From an uncultured Alphaproteobacteria bacterium (GTDB lineage Bacteria; Pseudomonadota; Alphaproteobacteria; RF32; CAG-239): a stretch of DNA of 64,000 bases. The DNA lies in the NCBI GenBank assembly GCA_934273635.1, contig CAKQSV010000002.1, forward strand, positions 62,001 to 126,000. The letters are read 5' to 3'. Numbering within the stretch: position 1 is the first letter of the stretch; each line of letters begins with the position of its first letter. Under the pieces are notes generated by a model that ran no database searches, had not been told where the DNA came from, and was given only the letters and a program-made list of their open reading frames with translations. Below are positions 49,977-59,267 of the stretch, piece after piece. A program made the position numbers and the translations under genes.

Positions 49977-51620
49977 TTATTTGCGCAATTTTTTGACGGC
50001 GGCAATCAGCGCGGCGGTTGAGCTGTCGTGACGGATACCGGTGGCATTGCCGCTCAGCTCGGGCAAAATGTTGAGCGCCAGTTGTTTGCCCAGCTCCACA
50101 CCCATTTGGTCATAGGAGTTGATGTTCCAAATCGTGCCCTGAACAAACACTTTATGCTCATACATCGCCACCAATTCGCCCAAGGTGTAGGGGTCAACTT
50201 TTTTAACCAAAATGGTGTTGGACGGACGGTTGCCGCTAAAACTCTTATAGCGTTTAAGCTGTTTGATTTCGTCTTTGCTCTTGCCGGCTTTGGCAAGTTC
50301 TTCGGCGGCTTCTTTCTCGGTTTTACCGCGCATTAAAGCCTCGCCCTGCGCCAAAACATTGGCGACCAAAATCTCGTGGTGCTCGCCGATTTCATTATGC
50401 GAGATAGCCGGAATAATGAAGTCGCACGGGACAATATCGGTTCCCTGATGAATCAGCTGAAAGAAAGAGTGTTGAACATTGGTGCCGGCGCCGCCGAATA
50501 ATACGGGACCGGTGGAATAGTTCACCAACTTGCCGTTAGCGTCAACCGACTTGCCGTTGCTCTCCATATCAAGCTGTTGCAGATAGGCCGGAAAATATTG
50601 CAAATATTGGTCATAAGGAATCACAGCATAGCGTTTGATGCCGAAAAAGTTGTTGTACCAAATGCCGAGCAACGCCATCATCACCGGAATATTGTGCTCT
50701 AACTCGGTCTCGGCAAAGTGCTTGTCCATCGCAAATGCGCCATCCAACATTTTTTCAAAATTATCCATACCGGCGGCAATGGCAATAGACATCCCGATTG
50801 CCGACCACATAGAATAACGTCCGCCGACAAAGTCCCAAAACTCAAACATATTATCGGGATTGATACCAAATTTTTCAACTTCTTTGCGGTTGGTGGAAAT
50901 GGCGATAAAGTGTTTGGAAACCGCCGGCTCGCCCAGAGCGTCAACCAACCACTTGCGGCAGGTGCGCGCGTTGGTTAAGGTTTCAATCGTGGTGAAGGTT
51001 TTGGACGAGACAATAAACAACGTGGTCTCGGGGTCAATCTTGTTCAAAACTTCGGCGCAGGCGGTGCCGTCAATGTTAGAGATAAACCAACACTGCATAT
51101 CCTTTGCCCAGTAGCGGCGCAAAGCCTCGGTCGCCATAACCGGTCCCAAATCAGAGCCACCGATACCGATATTAACAATGTTTGTTAATTTTTTGCCGGT
51201 ATGACCAACAAATTTGCCCAAACGCACAGCCTCGGAAAAAGCGCGCATTTTAGCCAACACGGCATTAATCTCCGGCATGACGTTTTTGCCGTCAACATAA
51301 ATCGGGTGATTGTCGCGGTTGCGCAAAGCCGTGTGCAAAACGGCGCGGTTTTCGGTAAAGTTGATTTTGTCGCCGCTAAACATCGCCTTAATACGCTCTG
51401 CGACGCCGCAATCCTGCGCCAGACGAATCAGGTGTTTGACGGTGCGGTCGTTGATGCGGTTTTTGGAATAGTCAAACAAAATATTGTCAAACTTAATGCT
51501 GAATTTTTGCGCGCGTTCAGAATCGGCGTCAAACATATCACGCATTTCAAAATCTTTGATATGCTTATAGTGTTCAGCCACTTTTTTCCAGGCTTTAGTT
51601 TTATTTACGGTCTTTTCCAT
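49977..51620 (-). CDS. pgi: Glucose-6-phosphate isomerase
   Basis: Pgi interconverts glucose-6-P and fructose-6-P. The 547 residues have IGIGGSDLGPVMATEAL, the catalytic region with ISTNRKEVEKFG, WDFVGGRYSMWSAIG, the PGI signature LQQLDMESNGKSV, GTNVQHSFFQLIHQG and the C-terminal SYDQMGVELGKQLA. It starts 20 bases inside the M16 gene and is 13 bases before mutL, so M16-pgi-mutL is a probable transcript. A weak GGAG lies upstream. Confidence 0.97.
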   Translation of the reverse strand: MEKTVNKTKAWKKVAEHYKHIKDFEMRDMFDADSERAQKFSIKFDNILFDYSKNRINDRTVKHLIRLAQDCGVAERIKAMFSGDKINFTENRAVLHTALRNRDNHPIYVDGKNVMPEINAVLAKMRAFSEAVRLGKFVGHTGKKLTNIVNIGIGGSDLGPVMATEALRRYWAKDMQCWFISNIDGTACAEVLNKIDPETTLFIVSSKTFTTIETLTNARTCRKWLVDALGEPAVSKHFIAISTNRKEVEKFGINPDNMFEFWDFVGGRYSMWSAIGMSIAIAAGMDNFEKMLDGAFAMDKHFAETELEHNIPVMMALLGIWYNNFFGIKRYAVIPYDQYLQYFPAYLQQLDMESNGKSVDANGKLVNYSTGPVLFGGAGTNVQHSFFQLIHQGTDIVPCDFIIPAISHNEIGEHHEILVANVLAQGEALMRGKTEKEAAEELAKAGKSKDEIKQLKRYKSFSGNRPSNTILVKKVDPYTLGELVAMYEHKVFVQGTIWNINSYDQMGVELGKQLALNILPELSGNATGIRHDSSTAALIAAVKKLRK

Positions 51621-53043
51621 TGTCTTTTTCAGTCTCCATTTCAGTCAATCCGCGCAACTCAAAAAAACGCAGGTTGTCGGCGGAAAAATATTTCTTTACG
51701 GCAGTATTTACATCGTCAAGATTAACATTGCGTATATAATCATTGCGACGGCGTAAAAAATCAGCCCCAAGATTAAACTTTTGCATCATCACCAAAGTAT
51801 TGGCAATGTTTTGACTATCGGCGAATCGTAACACATTGGCGCCGATAAAACGTTTTTTAACCCGTTCCAACTCACTCTCGCTCAGACCTTTATCGCCCAG
51901 TTTTTGCCACTCCTGACGGATGACCGCAAGCAATGCGGCAACCTTATCGGGGGTGGCGGACGAATAACCAATCATCTGCGCCATTTTATCGTTATGCGTT
52001 GTGTAGGCATAAGCGCCATAAGTCAACCCTTCCGCCTCGCGCGCTTGACGGTGAAAGCGTGAGGACAAGCTCCCGCCCGCCAACTCGTCTAACGCCAGTT
52101 CAATCGGATAAAAATCGGCATCAGAACGTGTGGGCGCAGGCGCAAAAAAGCTGATGAGCGTTTGTTGCGACGGATGCTTAAAACTTTGGAGCGGCACGGT
52201 ATAATCAATTTTCACCTCAGGCAAATTTGAGCCCTTGTTTTGCGCGGGCAGACCGGCAAACATTTTATCTAACAGTTGCGCCGCCTGCTCGGCACTGATG
52301 TCGCCGCTCAGCCCCACCAACAAATTGTCTCGCGTAAAATGTCGACGCATAAAACCACGCATATCCGCCGCCGTCACCTGTTTGAGGGTTTGCGGCGAGC
52401 CGTAAGGGTTGCGCCCGTAAGGGTGCGCGCCAAATAGTTTTGAAGAGGTCTGAACACTCAGCCAACTCTCCGGATTTTCTTGCGCGCGAGCATAAGTCTC
52501 AAGACTGTTTTGCCGCGCTTTTTTAAGTTCATCAGACTTAAACTGCGGCTTGGTCAATGCCAAATTCAGCAAATTTGCCGCCGTATCGGCATCCTTTGCC
52601 ACAAAACGCAAAGCACCGTAAAAGTCATCGGCATCAGACGAAAAACTCAAACTTATCGCTTTTTGATTAAGCTGTTTTTGAAAGGCTTTGACATCATATT
52701 TTCCGGCACCGGCAAGCAACATTTGCGACAACAGGCGATTAAGCCCCTGACGATTTTGCGGCTCATAAGCGCGGCCGGCGCGGCGAAAGTCAAAGCTGAC
52801 GTTAACCAAGGGATTGGAGCGCTCCTCCAACAAATAAGCCTTAATACCGAGTTTTGGCGAGGTGATTTCCTTAACCTCGGCGGCAAACTCCCGCCCTTTG
52901 AGCGAAGAGTTATCAACCAGATATTGCGGGCTGAAGTGATAGCCGTCATCAACCAACAAATAATATAACGCCACAATCAGCACCACCACAAACAGCACGT
53001 TATACACGCGTTTGAGAAAAGCCATAAATGCGTTACCGTACAT
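51601..53043 (-). CDS. M16-family peptidase, metal-site-lacking subunit
   Basis: The 480-residue protein has an N-terminal membrane anchor (about 12-29, VYNVLFVVVLIVALYYLL). The M16 fold follows, but the HxxEH motif is absent: the aligned position reads QGLNRLLSQMLL. The second-half substrate pocket is kept (SSRFHRQAREAEGLTYGAYAYTTHN, with the R and Y). Such proteins work as the non-catalytic partner of a zinc-bearing M16 subunit, here encoded 11 bases earlier on the same strand (53033). GGAGG lies five bases before ATG 53043. Together they may degrade peptides in the periplasm. Substrates unknown. Confidence 0.87.
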   Translation of the reverse strand: MYGNAFMAFLKRVYNVLFVVVLIVALYYLLVDDGYHFSPQYLVDNSSLKGREFAAEVKEITSPKLGIKAYLLEERSNPLVNVSFDFRRAGRAYEPQNRQGLNRLLSQMLLAGAGKYDVKAFQKQLNQKAISLSFSSDADDFYGALRFVAKDADTAANLLNLALTKPQFKSDELKKARQNSLETYARAQENPESWLSVQTSSKLFGAHPYGRNPYGSPQTLKQVTAADMRGFMRRHFTRDNLLVGLSGDISAEQAAQLLDKMFAGLPAQNKGSNLPEVKIDYTVPLQSFKHPSQQTLISFFAPAPTRSDADFYPIELALDELAGGSLSSRFHRQAREAEGLTYGAYAYTTHNDKMAQMIGYSSATPDKVAALLAVIRQEWQKLGDKGLSESELERVKKRFIGANVLRFADSQNIANTLVMMQKFNLGADFLRRRNDYIRNVNLDDVNTAVKKYFSADNLRFFELRGLTEMETEKDNGKDRK

Positions 53044-54373
53044 TGGCGCCTCCTTGAGGTAATAACGTTCCCCAATTAATGGGCGCTTTTGCCAGTGTTT
53101 GCGCCACCTGACGCATATCCTGCAGGCTCACTTTGCGGAGGTTGTCTTCAAAATGCTGTAAATCAGCCAACGTATAACCGGCACTGAGCCAATAAGCGGC
53201 AAAAGTTCCAACCTGTTGCGGGTTGTCATTAAGGTAAACCTGCGCGGCAATGTTTTGCTCTTTGAGCTCTTGCAAGCGTTTGGCGGTGAGATTTTTGGCG
53301 GCATTAGCCATCGCCTCTTGAAAAATTTTAGCAACTTTCGGCGCTTGGGCGGAATCGGTAAAGCGGCTGTAAAGATAAAAAACATTGGCGTCTTTGCTCA
53401 ACACGGAAACCCCCGAAAAAGCCGAAACCGTCAGATGATATTTATCAATCAGCAGTTTATCAAGCTCAGAATTGCGTCCATCGCCAAAATAATCGGCAAA
53501 CAACAACCAACTATGCAGTTGATGATTGTCGGCGCTCAGGGGCGGCAATTTGGTTTTGGCAATCAGACGACCGTAATACAAATTTTTGCCCTTAACTTTA
53601 AGCTCAAACGAGCTGTCTTGCACTGCGGGGCGCAGATTTTGAGCCTCGGGCAAATCACGCCGTTTGATACTGCCATAATATTTTTGCGCCAATTCTTTGG
53701 CGGTCGCCTCATCAATATCCCCCGCCAAAATCAGCACCGCATTATTCGGCGCATAGTAGCGGTTGTAAAAATTTTGCACATCGGCTTTGGTTAAATTTTT
53801 AATATCTTCATCTGTTCCGCCAACCGGTCGTCCGTACGGACTGCCACGCCAAAACAGATTATCGTAATCTTCTTCAAAAAAAGCACCGTTACTGTCATTA
53901 AGGCGTTGTTTGCGCTCCTGAAAAACAATATCGCGCTCTTTGGCAAAATTCTCGTCGGTAATGTCCAATCTTGTCATACGGTCGGCCTCAAGATACATTG
54001 CCATTTCGAGACTTTGCAGACTCACCAACTGATAATAAAGCGTGTAATTATAAGAAGTTTGCGCGTTGCTCTCGCCGCCGTTGTCTTCAATAAAGTCATT
54101 AAAGCGACCGGACTTTATACGTTTAGTCCCCCGAAACATTAAATGCTCGAGCAAATGCGCCGTGCCGCCTTTGCCAAACGCGTCGTTCACACTACCGGCG
54201 CGATACATCACCCCATGCCAAACCAACGGCGCTTTGTGGTTGGGAATAACCACCACTTGCATTCCATTATCCAAATAAAACTCCGAGGCAGTGTTAAGGC
54301 TCGCGCAAACTGTCCTGCCGTTTATGCACAGCATAGCCATAAAAGCCATAAATTTGAGCAAGAGTTTTCGCAA
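53033..54373 (-). CDS. M16-family zinc peptidase
   Basis: The 446-residue protein has a signal peptide (MRKLLLKFMAFMAMLCINGRTVCA) and the catalytic motif HLLEHLMFRG (HxxEH, residues about 75-79). The third ligand Glu lies later in FAKERDIVFQE. A TTG start is used (54373), with AGGA nine bases upstream. It overlaps the non-catalytic partner by 11 bases, so a complex is expected. The DUF3035 lipoprotein and lspA lie upstream on the same strand, in the order common to alphaproteobacteria. Probable role: envelope peptide processing. Confidence 0.92.
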   Translation of the reverse strand: MRKLLLKFMAFMAMLCINGRTVCASLNTASEFYLDNGMQVVVIPNHKAPLVWHGVMYRAGSVNDAFGKGGTAHLLEHLMFRGTKRIKSGRFNDFIEDNGGESNAQTSYNYTLYYQLVSLQSLEMAMYLEADRMTRLDITDENFAKERDIVFQERKQRLNDSNGAFFEEDYDNLFWRGSPYGRPVGGTDEDIKNLTKADVQNFYNRYYAPNNAVLILAGDIDEATAKELAQKYYGSIKRRDLPEAQNLRPAVQDSSFELKVKGKNLYYGRLIAKTKLPPLSADNHQLHSWLLFADYFGDGRNSELDKLLIDKYHLTVSAFSGVSVLSKDANVFYLYSRFTDSAQAPKVAKIFQEAMANAAKNLTAKRLQELKEQNIAAQVYLNDNPQQVGTFAAYWLSAGYTLADLQHFEDNLRKVSLQDMRQVAQTLAKAPINWGTLLPQGGANVR

Positions 54374-54384
54374 CAGAGTTTATC

Positions 54385-54624
54385 CTAATTTATTTTTGAC
54401 AATAAAGCCTTTTCTCCGGCACTCATTGTCGAATCGGTAACGGGAGTTTCAGAATCGACCACCACCGGACGCAAACCAAACTCCGGCGGAACCGACAACG
54501 GCGCGCGAGAAACCACCAACATCTCATTAGGGGAGTTTTTCTCAAAACCGAGTTGTTCACGCGTGACGCCGCAAGCACTCAAAGCCACGCACGTCGCCAA
54601 TAAAGCTATTGTTTTTTTGTTCAT
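54385..54624 (-). CDS. DUF3035 lipoprotein
   Basis: The protein has 79 residues from ATG 54624, chosen over TTG 54627 because AGGAG is nine bases upstream. It has a lipobox (LSAC, Cys about 18) and the family stretch NSPNEMLVVSRAPLSVPPEFGLRPVVVDSETP, the DEF-x-V-x-RAPL-x-PP-x(2)-LR-PP motif in a shortened form. DUF3035 proteins are small alphaproteobacterial lipoproteins of unclear role, suspected in outer-membrane assembly. It lies 11 bases before the M16 gene. Lipidation would depend on the adjacent lspA. Confidence 0.9.
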   Translation of the reverse strand: MNKKTIALLATCVALSACGVTREQLGFEKNSPNEMLVVSRAPLSVPPEFGLRPVVVDSETPVTDSTMSAGEKALLSKIN

Positions 54625-54629
54625 CAATC

Positions 54630-55118
54630 TTACTCCTGTTCTGTTTTTTTGCGATGACTGATTAGGCTTTGAACAACAATCAATCCGGCGCCGATACAGA
54701 TAAAACTATCGGCAGCATTAAACGCCGGCCAATGATATTCGCCGATTGAAAAATCCAAAAAGTCAAACACCGCGCCCAAACGCACACGGTCAATCACATT
54801 ACCCAACGCGCCGCCGATGATAAAACCAAGCGCCAACTGGATTGTGCGATTTTTCTCATTTTTAAGCCAATGCAACAGCAGTCCCACAATCACCAACGCC
54901 GCGCCGGACAAAATATAGACCCCGTTAATGCCCCAATTATTAAACATGGAAAAACTCACACCGGTGTTCCACGCCCGCACGATGGCGAAAAACGGCGCCA
55001 CAACCATTGCCGCATACTCGGTCAGCACATAATTTACAACAATATATTTGGTTGCTTGATCAATTATTATAACAGCCAATGCCGTCAGCAGTCCAAAAAG
55101 CAAAAATCTTCTCCTCAA
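54630..55118 (-). CDS. lspA: Prolipoprotein signal peptidase
   Basis: LspA cleaves the signal peptide of lipoproteins after lipid attachment. The 162 residues have four membrane helices and the family motifs: DQATKYIV, FFAIVRAWNTGVSFSMF, GALGNVIDRVRLGAVFDFLDF and FNAADSFICIGAG, with both catalytic Asp. The start is unsure: TTG 55118 gives the basic N-terminus MRRRFLLFG, but GAGGAG (55116-55111) would fit a TTG at 55103. It is first of the lspA-DUF3035-M16-M16-pgi-mutL run. Confidence 0.94.
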   Translation of the reverse strand: MRRRFLLFGLLTALAVIIIDQATKYIVVNYVLTEYAAMVVAPFFAIVRAWNTGVSFSMFNNWGINGVYILSGAALVIVGLLLHWLKNEKNRTIQLALGFIIGGALGNVIDRVRLGAVFDFLDFSIGEYHWPAFNAADSFICIGAGLIVVQSLISHRKKTEQE

Positions 55119-55202
55119 ACATTAAACTTTACATACCCGAGCGGATTATATTCCGTTTTTGCGCGCAATAAAAGAGCCAATGCAGAAATATACAGAATTT
55201 TA

Positions 55203-56654
55203 TTAGAAAAGCAACAGTTTGGCTAAGCCCAAAAAGATGAAAAAGCCGCCGGAATCGGTCAGAGCAATCAGAAACACGCCCGAGGATATGGCCGGATCGG
55301 CTTTGAGTTTGTTCAGCAACAGCGGAATCAAGATACCCGCCAAACTAGCGATAACCAAATTACAGAGCATTGCCAAACCGATAACCAGACTGAGCTGATG
55401 ATATTCGGGAAAACGATACCACGTTATCGCCCCAATCATCACCGCAAACAGCAGACCGTTCATCAGCCCCACGGTAAACTCTTTGCCAATCATCCGCCAG
55501 GTGTTGCCCGAGGTCAGTTCCTTGGTTGCCAAAGCGCGCACCACCACCGCCAACGTTTGATTGCCGGTTGTGCCTCCCATCGACGCCACAATCGGCATAA
55601 GCACAGCCAACACCGCGATTTGCGAGATAATATCCTCAAAACCGCCCACAACCGAAGACGCCAACAGAGTGGCGAACAAGTTGGTTATCAGCCACACGGC
55701 GCGGGAGCGGAAAATTGCAAACGAAGACTTATAAACATCGCCCTCTTCGGCTCCGGACAAGAGCATAATGTCCTCAGACGCCTCTTCGTGAATAATATTA
55801 ACCACGTCGTCAATATTAATCACACCAATCATACGATTGTTGGCGTCAACAACCACCGCTGACATCCAACCGTATTCACGGAACATATGCGCCACTTCTT
55901 CTTGGTCGGTATAAACACTGACAGGCACAATCTCGCCATCTTTTATGGCATCCAGTTTTTCAGTGCCTTTGGCGCGAAGAAGTTTATCCAACGTGATTTC
56001 GCCGGTCGGGTGATATTGATTATCGGTCAGAAAAACGGTGTAGAACTCATCGGGTAATTCTTTTTCGGTCAAGAGATATTGCTTGGCCTCGGTCACGCTC
56101 CAACTGTCGGGGAGAGCCACAAAGTCGCGCGACATAATACGACCGGCAGAATCTTCCGGATAAGACAGAGAAGAAGTTACCTGCTGTTTGAGTTCCGGCG
56201 AGAGTTGCAGAATAACGTTTTTCTGCTCCTCGTCATCCATGTGCTCCAACAGTTCAACCGCGTCGTCAGAGTCGAGCTCGTTGACAATGTGGACAATCTG
56301 TTCTTCATCAAGGCTGTCAATGACCTGCTCTTGCACCACCTCGTTCAGCTCGGGCAAAACGTCAGGGTCGAGGTAGCGTCCTATCATATCAAGGAGTTTT
56401 TGACGGTCGCCAATGCTCAAACTTTCCAAAACATTGGCTACTTCATACTCGTCCAAGCCCTCGACGATTTTACGAACGTGCGCAACATCGTCCTCATGAA
56501 TACCAATGAGAATCGAGTTGAGCATTTTGGGACCAACGCCCAAAATTTGTTCGGAAGGATAATTACAGCGGCGGGGCGAGCATTTTGCCTGATACTTCTG
56601 TTGTCGGGCATTCATGCGCGGATTTGGTTTGGTCTTATTTATGTTTTTGCTCAC
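55203..56654 (-). CDS. mgtE: Magnesium transporter MgtE
   Basis: The 483-residue transporter has an N-terminal helical regulatory domain (residues about 40-160, the MgtE_N type, RKIVEGLDEYEVANVLESL). CBS domains come next (about 160-290: PEDSAGRIMSRDFVALPDSWSVTEA, VYTDQEEVAHMFREYGWMSAVVVDANNRMIGVINIDDVV). Five C-terminal membrane helices carry the pore motif LMPIVASMGGTTGNQTLAVVVRALA. It starts with GTG 56654, preceded by a long purine-rich site AGGAGGAGG. Its promoter region holds an 18-base palindrome (56678-56695). Mg2+ uptake, gated by intracellular Mg2+. Confidence 0.95.
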   Translation of the reverse strand: MSKNINKTKPNPRMNARQQKYQAKCSPRRCNYPSEQILGVGPKMLNSILIGIHEDDVAHVRKIVEGLDEYEVANVLESLSIGDRQKLLDMIGRYLDPDVLPELNEVVQEQVIDSLDEEQIVHIVNELDSDDAVELLEHMDDEEQKNVILQLSPELKQQVTSSLSYPEDSAGRIMSRDFVALPDSWSVTEAKQYLLTEKELPDEFYTVFLTDNQYHPTGEITLDKLLRAKGTEKLDAIKDGEIVPVSVYTDQEEVAHMFREYGWMSAVVVDANNRMIGVINIDDVVNIIHEEASEDIMLLSGAEEGDVYKSSFAIFRSRAVWLITNLFATLLASSVVGGFEDIISQIAVLAVLMPIVASMGGTTGNQTLAVVVRALATKELTSGNTWRMIGKEFTVGLMNGLLFAVMIGAITWYRFPEYHQLSLVIGLAMLCNLVIASLAGILIPLLLNKLKADPAISSGVFLIALTDSGGFFIFLGLAKLLLF

Positions 56655-56677
56655 AACAACCTCCTCCTTTATCGCCC

Positions 56678-56724
56678 TTGTTCAAACTCGAACAATAAAT
56701 TAATAAGATTTTCGCCGCTGTCAA
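56678..56724 (-). promoter_or_regulatory. mgtE promoter with start-site palindrome
   Basis: On the minus strand -35 TTGACA (56724-56719), 16-base spacer, -10 TAATTT (56702-56697). Then the perfect inverted repeat TTGTTC-GAGTTT-GAACAA (56695-56678), at the start point of transcription. It can be an operator or a hairpin in the leader. Confidence 0.55.
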
Positions 56725-56744
56725 TCAAATTAAGTCGAAACTTG

Positions 56745-58733
56745 TTATTTTTGCGCAGAATTGTGCAAACAATTTTTTACAGAATCGACAACTTCTTCCA
56801 CTGTGATGCCAAAATATTTATAAAGTTCGGATGCGGGACCTGACGCGCCAAAGCCGTCCATGCCGATAATATCGCCGTCTAGCCCGACATATTTTTCCCA
56901 ACCGAATTTTGAAGCCGCCTCAACAGCAATGCGCGGCGCTGCGCCCAAAACCTCTTTTTGATAAGGCAGGGGTTGCGCGTCAAACAGCTCGGTGCAGGGC
57001 ATAGAAACCACAACCGTCGCAATTCCCTCTTCCGCCAAGCGTTGTTGCGCCTCGATGGCCAGAGAAACCTCCGAGCCGGTGGCGATAATGGTGGCCTGAC
57101 GCTTGCTTGGGTCGCCGCTGATGATGTAGCCGCCTTTGGCGGTTTTGTTCTCGGCGCTTTGAGTGCGCAACAATGGCAATCCCTGACGGCTCAGAGCCAA
57201 AATGCTCGGGGTGTGTTCCGAGGTCAACGCCAAACGCCATGCCTCGGTGGTTTCAACCACATCACAGGGGCGGAACACATTGATATTGGGCATAGCGCGA
57301 TAAGACGCCAAATGCTCAATCGGTTGGTGGGTCGGACCGTCTTCGCCAACGCCGATAGAATCGTGCGTCAAAACATAAACCACACGCAAGCCCATCAACG
57401 CCGCCAAACGTTGCGCCGGACGCAGGTAATCCGAAAAGACGAAAAACGTGCCGCCGTAAGGAATCACGCCGCCATGCAAAGCCATGCCGTTCATCATCGC
57501 GCCCATGGCGTGCTCGCGGATACCATACATCACGTTGTTACCATTATAATCATCGGCGGTAACGGTTTTTAATCCCTCAACAAAAGTCAGATTTGACGCC
57601 GCTAAATCTGCCGAGCCGCCGACGATTTCAGGCACATGAGGAACAATGCGTTCCAAGCACATTTGCGAGGCCTTGCGAGTGGCGACTTTGGTTTTGTCGG
57701 CAATAGCCTGATTTTCAAGCTCAAGCAACGCGGCGTCCCAATTTTCGGGCAGGCGGTTGTTGATGATGTCATCAAAAGCCTGACCGGCTTTAGCGGCATA
57801 TTCGCACCACTCGGCGTAAGCCTTCTCACAACGTTGTCCGGCGGCGCGCCATGCGTTCAGAATTTCAGACGGAACTTCAAACGGCGCGGCCGTCCAACCC
57901 AAATTTTGGCGCATGGCGGCAATTTCATCCGCACCCAAAGGCGAGCCATGGCATTTGGAGGTGCCGCATTTGTGAGGCGCGCCGAATCCGATGGTGGTTT
58001 TGCAGGCAATTAAGGTCGGTTTGTCGGACTTTTGCGCCTGCGTTATGGCGTTTTCAATCTGTTCGGGATTGTGACCGTCAACCTCAATCGTGTTCCAACC
58101 CGTCGCCTGAAAACGCTTGATTTGGTCAACGGAGCTCGCTTTATCAACCGTGCCGTCAATGGTGATGTTGTTATTGTCCCACAGCACAATCAGTTTGTTG
58201 AGGCGCAGGTGTCCGGCCAAAGAGATCGCCTCTTCGGAAATGCCTTCCATAAGACAGCCGTCGCCGTTGATAACGTAAGTATAATGATTGCACAAATCAT
58301 CACCGAAGCGCGCGTTTAACATCCGTTCAGCCAACGCCATACCAACAGCCGAAGAAATACCTTGTCCGAGCGGACCGGTGGTCATATCAATACCGGCAAG
58401 GTGTCCGTATTCGGGGTGGCCGGCGGTTTTGGCGCCCAGTTGACGAAAGTTTTTGATGTCTTCAATATCAATATCTTCATATCCCAAAAGATAAAGCAAA
58501 GAATAAAGCAACATAGAGCCGTGACCGGCGGACAAAACAAAACGGTCGCGGTCAAACCACTTGGGCGCGGCAGGATTGATTTTGATAAATTTTGTAAACA
58601 AAACCGTGGCAACGTCCGCCATGCCCAACGGCATTCCGGGGTGACCGGACTGTGATTTTTCAATCGCGTCGGCACTCAAAAAACGGATGGCATTGGCCAT
58701 AGCTCGAACTGTTTTGCTGTCTTCCATATTCAT
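56745..58733 (-). CDS. tkt: Transketolase
   Basis: Transketolase moves two-carbon units between sugar phosphates with thiamine diphosphate. The 662-residue protein has KSQSGHPGMPLGMADVA (the GHPG-x-P start), the ThDP/metal motif INGDGCLMEGISEEA...NN, and the second-half motif VLTHDSIGVGEDGPTHQPIEHLASYRAMPN. AGGAG lies seven bases before ATG 58733. Its role pairs with rpe (32869) and pgi (49977). The lipoprotein gene at 58746 precedes it by 12 bases on the same strand, so a shared transcript is likely. Confidence 0.97.
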   Translation of the reverse strand: MNMEDSKTVRAMANAIRFLSADAIEKSQSGHPGMPLGMADVATVLFTKFIKINPAAPKWFDRDRFVLSAGHGSMLLYSLLYLLGYEDIDIEDIKNFRQLGAKTAGHPEYGHLAGIDMTTGPLGQGISSAVGMALAERMLNARFGDDLCNHYTYVINGDGCLMEGISEEAISLAGHLRLNKLIVLWDNNNITIDGTVDKASSVDQIKRFQATGWNTIEVDGHNPEQIENAITQAQKSDKPTLIACKTTIGFGAPHKCGTSKCHGSPLGADEIAAMRQNLGWTAAPFEVPSEILNAWRAAGQRCEKAYAEWCEYAAKAGQAFDDIINNRLPENWDAALLELENQAIADKTKVATRKASQMCLERIVPHVPEIVGGSADLAASNLTFVEGLKTVTADDYNGNNVMYGIREHAMGAMMNGMALHGGVIPYGGTFFVFSDYLRPAQRLAALMGLRVVYVLTHDSIGVGEDGPTHQPIEHLASYRAMPNINVFRPCDVVETTEAWRLALTSEHTPSILALSRQGLPLLRTQSAENKTAKGGYIISGDPSKRQATIIATGSEVSLAIEAQQRLAEEGIATVVVSMPCTELFDAQPLPYQKEVLGAAPRIAVEAASKFGWEKYVGLDGDIIGMDGFGASGPASELYKYFGITVEEVVDSVKNCLHNSAQK

Positions 58734-58745
58734 CTTGCAACTCCT

Positions 58746-59267
58746 TTATTCTTCAATATAACGATAATTAATATCAAATGTGCGGCGATTATACAAAGCC
58801 TCTTCCGGACTTATCCATAACCCCAGATTGATGTCATATTCATAGACCATCTCGGGGGGAATAAACACACTGACGGCGCGCCCTTTGTATTGCGTTTCCA
58901 ACGCATCGGGGGCGATGTGCGCGGTGATAAAATAGGTCTTTTTGCCAAGATACTCCGGCGGACCTTTCACCGTCTCAGTATAATAACTGAAACGAACATC
59001 GGTCTCATCGCTCGGGGTTAGGCGTTTGATTTTGAACACCGGCTCAATTATAGCGCGATGACGTTGCAAATGCTCGTCATAATAGCAATAGCCTTCATAA
59101 CCGCTAATGCTGATTTGAAAAGTCTCTTTATATTTGACAAACTGGGTCAGATAAGAATTGTCGCGAACAATCTGCACCTGCGGGCAGACGCGAACATCCG
59201 GCTCATGAAACCAACTTCCGCAACCGCTCAGCCCCAACGCCAACAACCAGCAAAACCGTTTTAGCAT
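58746..59267 (-). CDS. Putative lipoprotein
   Basis: The 173-residue protein has a lipoprotein signal with lipobox LSGC (Cys about 16) and a beta-rich body with no domain I recognise. Its sequence includes QISISGYEGYCYYDEHLQRHRAIIEPVFKIKRL, VKGPPEYLGKKTYFITAHIAP and KGRAVSVFIPPEMVYEYDINLGLWISPEEALYNRRTFDINY. It is placed between a tRNA/rRNA methyltransferase gene (1-base overlap) and tkt. Location is probably outer membrane. Function unknown. Confidence 0.72.
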   Translation of the reverse strand: MLKRFCWLLALGLSGCGSWFHEPDVRVCPQVQIVRDNSYLTQFVKYKETFQISISGYEGYCYYDEHLQRHRAIIEPVFKIKRLTPSDETDVRFSYYTETVKGPPEYLGKKTYFITAHIAPDALETQYKGRAVSVFIPPEMVYEYDINLGLWISPEEALYNRRTFDINYRYIEE

